DNA of 64,000 nucleotides, from the NCBI GenBank assembly GCA_039105265.1, contig JAPFFF010000011.1:3224001-3288000 (forward strand). Reading direction: 5' to 3'. A model generated the notes under the pieces. It did not search any database, was not told where the DNA came from, and saw only the letters and a program-made list of their open reading frames with translations. Numbering within the stretch: the first letter of the stretch is position 1; each line of letters opens with the position of its first letter. Positions 48,076-59,067 of this stretch are shown here, in pieces. The DNA is from Tritrichomonas musculus. Lineage: Eukaryota > Parabasalia > Tritrichomonadida > Tritrichomonadidae. The position numbers and the translations under genes were made by a program.

Positions 48076-50340
48076 TTACTTGTTTTCGGGTAATTTGAGT
48101 GATTTCAGTAATTCTTGTGCTGGTTCGAAACCAAGTTCAGCTGCCATTTTCACATATTTTATTGCTGTATCTTCGTTTTCTTGAACACCAGTTCCTGTTG
48201 CATACAAAAGGGCTAAATTATACATGCAAGTTGGATCTTTCAAGTCGGCACCTTTTTGATAATATTTTGCTGCTTCCTTTTCATCCTTCTTTACAGCAAT
48301 TCCATTTTGAAGATAATGGCCATAAGAAGCCATTGATGGCGGATATCCGAGTTCAGCACCTTTCTTAAAGTATTTCAAAGCTTCTTTAGTACTCTTTGGT
48401 ACACCTTGACCTTCTTGATATAAGAAACCAATAGTTTCAACTGCATTTGGTAGGTCTTGATCAGCTGCCATTTTAATGTATGAAGCCCCTGTTTTGATAT
48501 CTTTTGTAGGAAGACCGATACCTTCAAGATATAGAATTCCACATCTGAATTGTAACAGTGGATCATGTGATACATCAGCTGCTTTCTTGAAATACTTTGT
48601 TGATTCTACAAAATTCTTTTGACCAGCAAAGCCACTCAAAAGCCATTCTGCATATGCTGCCATTGCTTCAACATTATTCTGTTCAGCTGCCTTTTTCATG
48701 TAAGAAAGAGCATTTTTCTCATCTTTTTTAGGACCTCCTTTCTTTTCATATCGTCCATCAGAAAGTATTAAAGCGTAATTAAACATTGCGCCTGGATCTC
48801 CTAAATCAACTGCTTTTTTGAGAAGTTTGCAAGCTTCAGCTGGATTGTTATCAATGATAAGAGCAGAATAATCGTTCATTGCTCTTTTATTTCCAAGATC
48901 AGATGCTATTTTGAGGCATTTCTCGAATTGCTCTTTCTTATCATCATCTTTGAGTGATAATGCATATTTGTAAATGATTTCTGAGTCTAATGTAGCAGCT
49001 GCGAGATCAAGATATTTTTGACTTTCTTTAGCATTATTTTGATCAGCGAGAAATGTTGAATATAACAGATAGGCTTCAAGCTTTTTATGTTCATCAGCGG
49101 CCATCTTTAAATATTTGCTGGCTTCTTCCGGCTCTTTTTTATCAAATCCAACACCATCTGCAGCCATTTTTCCATAAGAAATCATTGCATCTGGACTTCC
49201 TTGATCAGCAGCCTTCTTGAAGTACTCAGCGGCTTTTTTAACATCAGGGGTATCACATCCATATCCTGTGAAAAGCATTCTAGCAACACGATTCATTGCT
49301 TCAATGTGTCCCATATCAGCAGCTTTTTTCATGTATTTGAAGCCATCCTTTTTATCAACATCTATACCATCACCACGGATAAGAACAGTGGCAAAATTAT
49401 AGCAACCTTCTGGATTTCCTTGTGTTGCTGAGAGGCCAAAGAAACGTGCAGCTTCTTTTAAGTTGCGAGTAACACCATCGCCTCTGTAGAGGTGATGTCC
49501 GTATAATAATTGAGATTCTGAATGCCCTTGTTCTGCTGCTTTTTTGAGATAAGAAATAGCAAGAGGCTTGTCAACTTTGAGATTACCAGATCCCGTCAAA
49601 AGTGCCATTGCATACAAATATTGACCGTTAATATCACCAAGATCAGCAGCTTTCTTGAAATATTCATTTGCTACTGGAATATTTTTAGGCATTAATGTTC
49701 CTTCTGAAAGAATAAGCGCATAAATTGAACAAGCTTCTGGATAACCGTTATCTGCTGCTAATTTAATATAACGAATACCTTCTTTTTGATCCTTTTTAAC
49801 ACCTTGTCCTGATTGATAGCAAAATCCAACATAGTATTGCGCCTTATTAACGCCTTTTTCAGCAGCTTCTTTGAATAAAGTGAACGATTTTGCTAAATCT
49901 TGCTTAACACCATCACCATAAAACAAACAGAGTGCATATGAAGTAACACATGAAACATCATGCTTATCAGCTCCCATTTTGAAATACTTGGCAGCCTTTT
50001 CAAAATCTTTTTTGATTCCATTCTTTCCTTTTAATAAGCAAGTTCCATATTCATACATTGCTTTTGTATCACCTTTTTCGCATTTCGCTTCGTATACAAG
50101 TGCTTTTTTTTGGTCATAAACAGCTTCTGGATTTTTGGCCTTAGGAACTGTATTTGATGTAGGATTTTGCGCTACTTTTGAAAAAGATCGTTTAAATAAA
50201 TCTTGGCTATTTCGATTGCAAGAAATCATGGATTGAATAAAGTCATTTTTTGGACTTATTAACGAATGATTTAAATTGGATGGTATTTTGAGTAATGATC
50301 TTCCAAATGTAGCGGTGGAAAATGAGACTGGACTAAGCAT
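48076..50340 (-). CDS. Sel1-like repeat protein, possible hydrogenosomal presequence
   Basis: 754 residues. From about 85 onward there are roughly 17-18 Sel1-type repeats of about 36 residues (for example AMYEYGTCLLKGKNG then KKDFEKAAKYFKMGAD). Sel1/TPR-like solenoids are protein-interaction scaffolds and form very large families in trichomonads. The N-terminal 65 residues have no acidic residue until position 32 and begin MLSPVSFSTATFGRSLL, rich in Ser/Thr with Arg; KRSFSKVAQ follows at about 50-58. ML-S-x openings with a nearby Arg are typical of hydrogenosomal import sequences, so an organellar location is possible. A TCATTC initiator-like sequence lies about 20 bases before the ATG. Confidence 0.85.
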   Translation of the reverse strand: MLSPVSFSTATFGRSLLKIPSNLNHSLISPKNDFIQSMISCNRNSQDLFKRSFSKVAQNPTSNTVPKAKNPEAVYDQKKALVYEAKCEKGDTKAMYEYGTCLLKGKNGIKKDFEKAAKYFKMGADKHDVSCVTSYALCLFYGDGVKQDLAKSFTLFKEAAEKGVNKAQYYVGFCYQSGQGVKKDQKEGIRYIKLAADNGYPEACSIYALILSEGTLMPKNIPVANEYFKKAADLGDINGQYLYAMALLTGSGNLKVDKPLAISYLKKAAEQGHSESQLLYGHHLYRGDGVTRNLKEAARFFGLSATQGNPEGCYNFATVLIRGDGIDVDKKDGFKYMKKAADMGHIEAMNRVARMLFTGYGCDTPDVKKAAEYFKKAADQGSPDAMISYGKMAADGVGFDKKEPEEASKYLKMAADEHKKLEAYLLYSTFLADQNNAKESQKYLDLAAATLDSEIIYKYALSLKDDDKKEQFEKCLKIASDLGNKRAMNDYSALIIDNNPAEACKLLKKAVDLGDPGAMFNYALILSDGRYEKKGGPKKDEKNALSYMKKAAEQNNVEAMAAYAEWLLSGFAGQKNFVESTKYFKKAADVSHDPLLQFRCGILYLEGIGLPTKDIKTGASYIKMAADQDLPNAVETIGFLYQEGQGVPKSTKEALKYFKKGAELGYPPSMASYGHYLQNGIAVKKDEKEAAKYYQKGADLKDPTCMYNLALLYATGTGVQENEDTAIKYVKMAAELGFEPAQELLKSLKLPENK

Positions 50341-50801
50341 ATTATAATTTTTTGAATGAAATTATTTGATGATATGTATTTTTAAACTGTTCACATAAGT
50401 TCATTCAAAATTGTGATAACCTCTCAATATAATCAGCCAAACATCAATTTTTTGATAGGGAATTATCAAACGATAAATCAACATTGAATTCTTTTTAATA
50501 TTCAAAGCTCATCTGAACATTTTATCATTCAAATTCATATTAATGCAATTGAAGCTATAAAATCATTATTTCGAAATAATGATACAGCCAAATCGATCCA
50601 AATCACCCCAATTAGAAGTTATATAATTAATTGGTTACCTCATTTTAAAAAAATAGATGAACATCCAAACATTCAACTTTTAATCGTAATTAGATTCTAA
50701 TTTTCAAATTATTTTATTATCTTTATAAATTTTATTTAATAACGATTAATTAATAAATCATTATTTAATATATCTAGAAAATGAAGCACAATATATTTTA
50801 T
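50341..50801. other. Intergenic region with a 22-bp perfect palindrome
   Basis: About 460 bp between two minus-strand genes. At 50562-50583 lies a perfect palindrome with half-site ATCATTATTTC, about 220 bp upstream of the Sel1 gene. No coding signal. Confidence 0.6.
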
Positions 50802-53800
50802 TTATTTGGGGTTGACAGTTCGAACATTTCCATTTGTTCCTGAAATATTTCTCTGGGAAGAAGATGGCGTTCTATTTCTTTTTGTAGATTTCAATAAAAC
50901 TATTGATACATTTACAATATTAGCTAAAGTTTTCGCATTACAGATAAGTGGATATTGTCTCTTTGGCAAGTTCCTTGTTAAGAGAACTTTCTTCTGGAAT
51001 CTTAAGCTTTGGAGTTTCTCCATAAGTCTTAATCTAGAAGCAGAGCCAGTGACCATATCTTTGATCATTAATCTCATTTCTGCAGGTGTTAAATTGGATC
51101 TTGATGAAGCTATAAGTGAAGTAGCCCATTTGATCCACTCATTTTCATCATCTTTTGCTTCAATTCCTCTTCGAGTTGTTGTTGTTCCTCCAATTGGCTT
51201 AACACCTGTTACTTTTTGAACAATTTCTGTTATCATCATGAAAAGTCGTGGCTTAGTCCAACGAGATCTTTCACCACAATAAGGAACAAGCAATTTTCCA
51301 ACTTCTTGAACAAAATCATTAACTGCATTATTTGCAACAACACGGGATGGAGAAGTGGATCTTGTTGATATAGTAGTCATTTTAGTCCCTCCATACGGAC
51401 TTCTTGGTGAACTAAGGATGCTGTTATTAATATTATTATTATTTGTATAACGAGGTGAAGTTTCTCCATTCGAAGGAACAATTGTGGTAGTTTGATTTGA
51501 AATTGGTGTTGTAACATTTGATGTGGTAGAAACACCACGATCTGTTGGATTTGGAGCTTGATTTGCAGACTGATTTAAAGATTGGCTCAATGATTGATTA
51601 TCTGCTTGTTGAAGCTTAAGCTTGTTTAGTTTCTTTGTAAAACGTTCATTTTGTTCGATAAGCGCTTGCATTTCTTTTCTTTGGTGATCAAGAAGATTAT
51701 CTGTTGTTTCTGTAGTTTTTTTGAGCTCTTTCTTTAGATCTTGTATTTTCTTCTTCTTTTTAATAATTTGTTCTTTAAGTTTTTCTGTTTCAATTTCATG
51801 CATTTTCTTTTCTCTGTCAAGTTCTTCTTTTCGCTTCTTTTCATTCCTTTCCTCGACTTCGGCGAGCCTTTTCTTATAAGAGGCTTGCCTTTGCTCAAGG
51901 AGATTTGCAATCCTTTTTCTTTGGGATTTAATAACTTCGACGTTTAATAACATTTCTTGCTTCCATGCTTCTGCTGCTTGGTATTTCTTTTCTGCTTCAT
52001 TTCTACCTTCATTTGCCTCTGTTAATTGATCTTTTAACTTATTAATTTTCTCGTTCTTATCTTGAATTATTTCATGAAGATTTATTGATGACTTATCTTT
52101 GGTTGAAGTAACTTCAAGTTCACTTCTTATATTACGAATTTGCTCTTCATATTGATTAGTAGCACTTTTGAGAGCATTTTCAGATGTGTACTTCAAAGTT
52201 TCATTAGCTTCTCGAAGATTTTCAATCTCTCGAACGATTGCATCTGGCATTCTTCCAATTCCGCCTTTATATTTGATTGTGTCACCTACTCTAGAGAATT
52301 CACTCTTCAATTTTTTATAATCATTGATAAAGGAATCAATAAGATCTGCATCTGTCGCGTTTGGTTCAATTTGTCCAAAATCAGTCTTTAATAATTTTCT
52401 TACTTCTTTTATTGGATATTTCAAAGATTCAATGTACTCGGTAATATCAACTGGCCTATATGCTTCACGCTTGAATGGAAGTGACTTATAGGCTCCTATT
52501 AGTTGCTCCTTTTCTTCATCAAAGTATTTTCTAGCTTTGTCGATTAAAGAAACAAGTATAATTAAAATCGTAAAAAGAGTGTTCTCACCTTTAATAATCG
52601 TATTTGAAATAAGTGCATCAAGTTGATCATTTTTTTCTTCATCCAAATTACCAAGGATACGATCGTATAATTCAACCGAATCCATATCTTCATTTAATAA
52701 TGAGTGAGCAAAATCGTGGAATTCTATGATCTTTTTCTTAACCGATTGGCGAAGTTCATTATCATCAAAAATCGATGAACTTGTATTCAATATTTCTGGA
52801 TCTGTTGAATCTTTGTCAATCAATTGTTCAGTAAATCTACCAAGAGCATCTAAATGCGAGCGTAATTTTTGAATTATCTCTTTATCTTTTTGAATCGTTT
52901 GGGCACTCTCTTGATTTTCTTTTTTCATTTTTTCCAAGTCTTCTTCATTTTGATTAATTAAACTTTCTTTTTGATCAATATATTCTTGTTTTCTTTGATT
53001 TTCTTCCTCAAGTTCGGTGTTTCTTTGATGAAGAACTTCAATTTCTTCTTTAGCATTTTGAATTTGACTTTCCATATCATCCCTGATTATTTGGATTTGT
53101 TGCTCATGATCTTCTTGAGTTTCTTGTTTTTGTAAGACTAGATCAGAAAGTTGCTGCTCTTTCTCATCACATAAGCGCTTTAATTCATTATTCTCTTGAG
53201 TAAGTTCAAATAGTTCTCGCCTTAATTGATCAATTTGCTCATTATCGGGATACATAGATGTGTGGCCACCTAAGAAATTTCCAGTTTCTGTCATATTTTC
53301 TCCAAAATTATTGATATCAATATCTCGAGCAGCTGGATTTTTAAGTGATTCCAATTCAAGCATAAGCCGCTTTTTATCAATTTGCAATTCCTCGATTTGA
53401 TGCGCTTGCTGTTTAAGATCTTGCTGGGCACTTATTAATAATTTTTTCTTTGATGAAAGATCTTTCTTATACTTTGTGTTCTCTTTTGACACATCATCAA
53501 AATCTTTCATGATTTTATCATACTGATCATTTAGATTATTCTTTTCTTCTTTACATAAATTTAAATCATCTTGAACTTTTTGAAGTTTATCCATAAGCAA
53601 AGTAATCTTTGTTTGACATTCCGTAAGTTTATCTTCAGATATCCTCTTGTACTGATTATGCTTCTCTTTGAGTTTATACGATTGCCTGTAAAGATCATCC
53701 ATATCTGTTTGTAATTGAGTAGATTGCTTTTGGTAGTCTCGTTCTTTTTCGTTTAATTCTTGAATTTGATATAAGGCCTCACTTAACCTCGATTTTAGTT

Positions 53801-54419
53801 CTCCTGTATCAAGATTATCAATATGAGATAAAATATCTATTGAATCTGGATCTTGATTGAGATTTTGCTGCATAAAGTTAGTATTTCTAACCATCGACAT
53901 TGCATTTGAGACAAGAAATCTTACTGTTTTATCAATAACACTAACGCCTTTTGGAGTCATCTGAATCTCGCGTTCATCACTGATTAGAGAATTAATAAAT
54001 GAGGTAAAAATTTCAGCCATTTTTTGAAGATTAGGGTAATCCGACAAAAGATTTTCAAGACTTGGCGTATTATTTTTAAAAGAAGCGCTAATTGAAGTAG
54101 CAAGTGATCTATATTCTTGAGTTTGATCTACATAAATAATTTGACTATCATCTGGCTGCGGTGAAGTGTTAGAATTTTTGGGTAATTGTGCTAAATTATA
54201 GCGTGATAAGTTATTTTGTGCCCGATTTGATGTTTGTGGCGTTGATGCTTGTTGATTTGATAAATTATATCCTTTTTCAAGATCTTGTAAATATTGATTA
54301 TCTGTTGTTTGATCTGAAAATGATGGTAAAACATTTTCTTCATAAATATCGGAATTATTAGATACTTTATCCATATTCATATCAGAATATACTTGATCAG
54401 AAACTGGAGGGTTTGACAT
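50802..54419 (-). CDS. Large coiled-coil protein
   Basis: 1205 residues. The N-terminal 130 residues are polar and disordered. A predicted globular helical stretch (about 135-195, FTSFINSLISDEREIQMTP) follows, then two long coiled-coil regions (about 215-510 and 735-950), separated by a globular block around 540-700. After a Ser/Thr/Asn linker, a compact C-terminal domain (about 1040-1160) reads VGKLLVPYCGERSRWTKPRL and EWIKWATSLIASSRSNLT. It looks like a structural scaffold such as those of the trichomonad cytoskeleton or Golgi. Such proteins are often mislabelled by coiled-coil similarity, so I give no function. The frame is intact. Confidence 0.7.
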   Translation of the reverse strand: MSNPPVSDQVYSDMNMDKVSNNSDIYEENVLPSFSDQTTDNQYLQDLEKGYNLSNQQASTPQTSNRAQNNLSRYNLAQLPKNSNTSPQPDDSQIIYVDQTQEYRSLATSISASFKNNTPSLENLLSDYPNLQKMAEIFTSFINSLISDEREIQMTPKGVSVIDKTVRFLVSNAMSMVRNTNFMQQNLNQDPDSIDILSHIDNLDTGELKSRLSEALYQIQELNEKERDYQKQSTQLQTDMDDLYRQSYKLKEKHNQYKRISEDKLTECQTKITLLMDKLQKVQDDLNLCKEEKNNLNDQYDKIMKDFDDVSKENTKYKKDLSSKKKLLISAQQDLKQQAHQIEELQIDKKRLMLELESLKNPAARDIDINNFGENMTETGNFLGGHTSMYPDNEQIDQLRRELFELTQENNELKRLCDEKEQQLSDLVLQKQETQEDHEQQIQIIRDDMESQIQNAKEEIEVLHQRNTELEEENQRKQEYIDQKESLINQNEEDLEKMKKENQESAQTIQKDKEIIQKLRSHLDALGRFTEQLIDKDSTDPEILNTSSSIFDDNELRQSVKKKIIEFHDFAHSLLNEDMDSVELYDRILGNLDEEKNDQLDALISNTIIKGENTLFTILIILVSLIDKARKYFDEEKEQLIGAYKSLPFKREAYRPVDITEYIESLKYPIKEVRKLLKTDFGQIEPNATDADLIDSFINDYKKLKSEFSRVGDTIKYKGGIGRMPDAIVREIENLREANETLKYTSENALKSATNQYEEQIRNIRSELEVTSTKDKSSINLHEIIQDKNEKINKLKDQLTEANEGRNEAEKKYQAAEAWKQEMLLNVEVIKSQRKRIANLLEQRQASYKKRLAEVEERNEKKRKEELDREKKMHEIETEKLKEQIIKKKKKIQDLKKELKKTTETTDNLLDHQRKEMQALIEQNERFTKKLNKLKLQQADNQSLSQSLNQSANQAPNPTDRGVSTTSNVTTPISNQTTTIVPSNGETSPRYTNNNNINNSILSSPRSPYGGTKMTTISTRSTSPSRVVANNAVNDFVQEVGKLLVPYCGERSRWTKPRLFMMITEIVQKVTGVKPIGGTTTTRRGIEAKDDENEWIKWATSLIASSRSNLTPAEMRLMIKDMVTGSASRLRLMEKLQSLRFQKKVLLTRNLPKRQYPLICNAKTLANIVNVSIVLLKSTKRNRTPSSSQRNISGTNGNVRTVNPK

Positions 54420-55181
54420 TGATAATCCCTCTGTTTTTGAAAAATATAAAATTTAATGCTCTATTCAATTATTTCACCTTATAGTGAGGTAAAAAAATTC
54501 AAATGAAGGCCGTTTTTTTCTATGATATAAGGCCGTTTAAAGACGTTAAAAAACGTCCATTATTTATGCAAATAAAATTAGAGTTTATAAGGTAAGTCTT
54601 TAATAAATGAAATTAAATTCATTTTTATATATTTCTAATCCATTATATATTATTCAAATTAGCAATCAAAGTCATTGTAGTATAGTTTATTGTACTAAAT
54701 TCTATCACATAATGATTAACTGATTTCAAAAATCAAATTCAAAATAAATAAAAGATGAAATACGACAACTATTAACAATCAAATGACTTTACAAATATAC
54801 TATTTCTAATATATATTTAAAAGTACATATTGTCATCAGATCTCTTTTATGCATATATAATTTCCTTTTTTAATATGATTTAAAACTGATATACATCAAT
54901 AAATCAGCTTGGCTTAGTTGCTTAATGTTTCCACATTTGGAAAATGACAAATAACATCAAAAAAAAAATTGAATAGAAAGTTTTCAATTTATGAATCAAA
55001 ATTTTCAATTTACTCGCTATTCTTAAATGATTTCCTGAATATTAATGATGAAACTTTGTTTTGAAAGTATTCAAAAATCTTATTTTTAAAAATAAATATA
55101 TAAATACCAAATGGAAAGAGAATTTTTTTTATTTTTTTAAACGTACATTGATGTTATTCAACATCAATTTACGTCAGGTAA
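54420..55181. promoter_or_regulatory. Divergent promoter region with dyad and repeated GGCCGTTT
   Basis: 760 bp between divergent genes. GGCCGTTT occurs at 54508 and 54531. It is followed at 54542-54557 by the dyad GACGTT-AAAA-AACGTC, about 125 bp upstream of the coiled-coil gene. The AACGTCC word also occurs in the inverted repeat at 9398/10479. The remainder is AT-rich without features. Confidence 0.45.
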
Positions 55182-55829
55182 ATGCTTTCGTTTCTTTGCA
55201 ATCTTATTTGGGGATCGAGTGAAGATAGACTCAACGAATTTCGAATTATTTGCAGTAAACATTCAGCTGAAACCGCAAAATTGCAACGCACAGTTGGATC
55301 ATTAGAACATTCATTTTCATATTACATAAAGGAAGATAAACAATCAGAAGAGCTTCCAGAACTAGCAACTAGACTTAATACCATAAGCCAAAAACGAGAT
55401 GCATACGTAAACGTTGCCCAAGCTGCTTCTGAAATTATACAAAGATGGGAATTATTTGATAACAATGAATATTCAATGATAATAGATGAAGCTCTTCAAA
55501 CCATGCATAAATATTACAATTTTATAGAACAAAAAGATATGAGAGATTGGCTAAAGAAACATCCCTTACAGAAATCTAAAGAAAGAGATACCAAACATAT
55601 AAAAAATCAAAAAAGCTCTATAAATCAAGAACATAAAAAAGATGAGAAAGATACAGAAGACGAAAAAGATGGAATTGACGGAAAAGAAACAAAAGTAATA
55701 GTAGAAACAGTTGAAAGCGGAGATGATGATGAAGATATACTTTTAGATTACACAAAAATCACTGATTACAAAAAATTCGTAGATTCATTCTGCGAAAAAC
55801 ATAATATAGTAAGGCAAAAAGAATTTTAA
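55182..55829 (+). CDS. Hypothetical helical protein with charged linker
   Basis: 215 residues. The N-terminal 125 residues are helical (SEDRLNEFRIICSKHSAETA, RLNTISQKRDAYVNVAQAAS). A Lys/Glu/Asp-rich low-complexity linker (about 128-185) follows, then a conserved-looking end DILLDYTKITDYKKFVDSFC. The size, helical start and acidic second half recall small ESCRT-III-type proteins, but the key motifs are not there and I do not assign the family. No membrane segment. Confidence 0.6.
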   Translation: MLSFLCNLIWGSSEDRLNEFRIICSKHSAETAKLQRTVGSLEHSFSYYIKEDKQSEELPELATRLNTISQKRDAYVNVAQAASEIIQRWELFDNNEYSMIIDEALQTMHKYYNFIEQKDMRDWLKKHPLQKSKERDTKHIKNQKSSINQEHKKDEKDTEDEKDGIDGKETKVIVETVESGDDDEDILLDYTKITDYKKFVDSFCEKHNIVRQKEF

Positions 55830-55987
55830 ATTTGATTCAATAAAAATTTTGATTGTACTCTATATTTGAATATTTTTTTCATACATTAAAATTGAAATGA
55901 TGAAATTTCCATTATACATATTGAATTGTACTATCACAATTCAATATTGCGCATTTTTTTTCTTTCTAAACCAAAAAAATAAATATT

Positions 55988-58780
55988 TCACAGTGCTTTT
56001 GCATAACTTTGAATTAAAGATTCTTTGATATACTCCAGCATTTTTTGGAATTTTTTATGATATACGGAATAATCATCGTTATTAAATAAATGATAGTTGG
56101 ATAATTCGGACAATGTATGCATTACAAAACTAAATTTGTCTTCATCAAGCACGCTTGCAGAAATAGCTTCAACATTTTTGATCACAATTGATTTATTCAA
56201 AAGGGATAAATTCAAATAAAAAAGACAAATACTTGAATCAGTTGTTCTTATACCTGGCAAAATTGATAAGAATGCTAATAAAAGTTCGTTTAATATGTTT
56301 TCGTTATTTTCGTTTAAATGATCTAAAATATGAAATGATTGACTTAAAATTGAAATTGTTTTAATTATACCTTCTCTTTTAAAAGAAGACAATCCTTTAA
56401 TAACAACGTTACATAAGAAGAAAAGGAATAAATTAAAATATTGTTCTTGCAAAATATTGAAATTCTTTACAAATAAATCAAAAAAATTGAGTAAATCAAT
56501 CAAAAAAATTGAATTGCAAATTTCTCCCTTTGAATTCAATAGATCAAAAAATTCAATTAAGAATTGATTGAATGTAAAATCTTTATATGCCATCATAATT
56601 CCAATATTTAAAGAATTATTTTGAATGAATGAATTAATTGCCATAATTGAAAAATGAAAAACTTTATCATCACAATTACTGCTTTTTAATAACATTATAA
56701 TTATTTCCAAAGTTGATGTAAATAAATTCAAAATTGACTCAGACATAAATTTGAAATGATCTCTTTTTTCACATGCACTAGCAATTGTAAACTGAAATTT
56801 AGCTAAATTATGAAAAATTGTTAAATCTTTATTTTGATTGCTTTCAATATTTGTGAGTTGACGAATGATTGGTTGAAATTTATTGAAATAGTAAGAATAA
56901 ATAAAATTAACATTATCTTTGGTACATGTGTCAAATAATTTTCCACAAATATTTAATGTATATTGAATTAAATTCAATGAATTCAATTTAGATAAAAGTG
57001 AGTCACAAATCATTGAAATTTTAGAAAAATCATTTTGAAACAAATTAAAGAAATAACCGTAAAAATTCATTGTTTCCACTTTTTTATCCTTTTCATAACA
57101 AAAAGGAAAATCAATATCAATAATTTTTTGAATTAGTTCAGAATTTTCAATTACTTGTTTCAAAATAATTTGTGGATAAAGAGTGAAATCGAACAGACTC
57201 ACAAATAATTTGATTGATTCTGATTGTAAATTTGGATATAATAAATTATTGTAAGTTCTACTTAAATAATAAATTAGCGTTTGTGAATTTTCAGCAAAAA
57301 CAATCTCATTTTTCTTTCCTTTTTGTTTTCCATAAAAACCAATAAAAGACTTGTACAAAGAAATCAATAACAATTCAAAAGTTTGGTCTGAATTGCATTT
57401 AATATTCAGTGAAATATTTTGAAAGAAATTTAATAGTTTTATATCATCAAAAATTTCATTATATTCAACAGAATTTGAATGAGAATTGATAAGTTCGTTT
57501 GATAGTTCAATTCGCAAAATAATTTCATCAATTCCGTTCCGAATGAATGATTCAATAATCATATTCACAGCTTTTGAATAGTTTATAGAACACATTTTAC
57601 TAATATACATAAAAAGATTTGATGAGACATCATCCTGAATGAATAACTCACAAATTTTGGATGAATTCATTATCAAAAAAGGAAAAACATTATTAATAAC
57701 TTTTTCAATTAAATTCAATGCAAATGATTTAAATTGAAATTCTTCATGAAAACTGCCAAATTCAAATATCAATGACCAAAAATTCATCCAATTTTCAAAA
57801 CAGTAAGGACAAGTATTCAAAAAGTTCAAATTCATAGAATTCATGGTTATTTGAAGAATTTCAGTGAGCCAAAATTCTAAAAAATCAACTTTTTTCAAAG
57901 AACGAATTGTAGAACATTTATTCAATTCAAGTGTGATGAATGATAAAGCTGAAATGATTTTTATATCTTGCTGATTTCTGAATAATTCAATTGTTCCTTC
58001 AATAAATTCAATTAGATATCTCAATCTAGATGGTTGATTTCTGAATGATTGTATTGGCAAATTTATGATATTTTCAAGAGAAATGAGAAATTCAGATGCA
58101 CTTACTGGATCCATTAAATTAACTGAATTTAAAATAGCTTTCGGTCCTCCTATATTTATTATAATGTCAATTAATTGAGAAGGAATATTTTTCTTTTTGA
58201 ATGATGAAATCATTTTTGAGAACAACTGAAAATTTTGAATAGAATAAAAATTTGATGTTGCAGTATCATTTTGAATAGAATTAAAATCTGGTTTGAATGA
58301 ATTTATAACTTTTTCAAAAAAATATAAAAATTCTGAAATTGAATTAGTCGAGGCTACCAAATCTGATATAAAAATACCAGCTAGAAATGTATCGTTGAAA
58401 TTTAAGAGAATATTTTTGGCCAATTGTCGATTGTCTCTGAATACTGTTAGAAATAATTTAGATGCTGCGTTGACAACGGCCGGCTTGCGCGGATAGCGAG
58501 GAAAAATGTTGAGAAAAAAATCATGGAAAATCTGGTGATATTTGCTGATAAGCGACTGGTTATGAGCAAATATCTTGCTTAATGAAGTCATTATATATAT
58601 AATTGTGTGTTCTGTTAAGTCATGATAAGTTAATGAATTTAATAAAATATCTTGAGAGTTTTGCATCCCTATAAACTTTGAGAGAATTTGGAAATATTCA
58701 ACATTTCCAGCTGATGTGGTATATGCCTCAGTAACAAATTTATTTAGGAATCCTGGTTCAGAAAGCTGGTTTTCAATCAT
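55988..58780 (-). CDS. Large alpha-helical, HEAT/ARM-like protein
   Basis: 930 residues, almost entirely amphipathic helices with a periodicity like HEAT/ARM solenoids (importin, exportin or scaffold type), and very rich in Asn, Ile, Leu and Phe. The N-terminal 130 residues (YFQILSKFIGMQNSQDILLN, then NPSYPRKPAVVNA-like helices) are the least degenerate. No catalytic motif, signal peptide or membrane segment. A nuclear transport receptor is possible from length and fold, but no diagnostic signature was seen. Confidence 0.6.
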   Translation of the reverse strand: MIENQLSEPGFLNKFVTEAYTTSAGNVEYFQILSKFIGMQNSQDILLNSLTYHDLTEHTIIYIMTSLSKIFAHNQSLISKYHQIFHDFFLNIFPRYPRKPAVVNAASKLFLTVFRDNRQLAKNILLNFNDTFLAGIFISDLVASTNSISEFLYFFEKVINSFKPDFNSIQNDTATSNFYSIQNFQLFSKMISSFKKKNIPSQLIDIIINIGGPKAILNSVNLMDPVSASEFLISLENIINLPIQSFRNQPSRLRYLIEFIEGTIELFRNQQDIKIISALSFITLELNKCSTIRSLKKVDFLEFWLTEILQITMNSMNLNFLNTCPYCFENWMNFWSLIFEFGSFHEEFQFKSFALNLIEKVINNVFPFLIMNSSKICELFIQDDVSSNLFMYISKMCSINYSKAVNMIIESFIRNGIDEIILRIELSNELINSHSNSVEYNEIFDDIKLLNFFQNISLNIKCNSDQTFELLLISLYKSFIGFYGKQKGKKNEIVFAENSQTLIYYLSRTYNNLLYPNLQSESIKLFVSLFDFTLYPQIILKQVIENSELIQKIIDIDFPFCYEKDKKVETMNFYGYFFNLFQNDFSKISMICDSLLSKLNSLNLIQYTLNICGKLFDTCTKDNVNFIYSYYFNKFQPIIRQLTNIESNQNKDLTIFHNLAKFQFTIASACEKRDHFKFMSESILNLFTSTLEIIIMLLKSSNCDDKVFHFSIMAINSFIQNNSLNIGIMMAYKDFTFNQFLIEFFDLLNSKGEICNSIFLIDLLNFFDLFVKNFNILQEQYFNLFLFFLCNVVIKGLSSFKREGIIKTISILSQSFHILDHLNENNENILNELLLAFLSILPGIRTTDSSICLFYLNLSLLNKSIVIKNVEAISASVLDEDKFSFVMHTLSELSNYHLFNNDDYSVYHKKFQKMLEYIKESLIQSYAKAL

Positions 58781-59067
58781 TTTTTTAGTATAATATTTTT
58801 TTTTGACAAAGTTTGTTTGATTTTTTAAAATTACTTTTTTAATTCATTTCTTTATTATTTCGCATTCTTTGAAATAAATAAAGCTAACTGTACTATTATT
58901 AATAAGAAATATACCTGAAAAAACAAATCTATTTGTTTTTTATAAAAGAATTAATATTATTGGATATCCTTTTGGATGTCAAATTATAAATACTTTTAAA
59001 AAACAAGTAAAAGATTGAAATCATGTTATCATATAAAATATTCATTAACAATTCGTAATTGGGAATA
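58781..59067. other. AT-rich intergenic region
   Basis: About 290 bp upstream of the helical-repeat gene and next to the IR-flanked unit that follows. No recognised feature. Confidence 0.5.
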
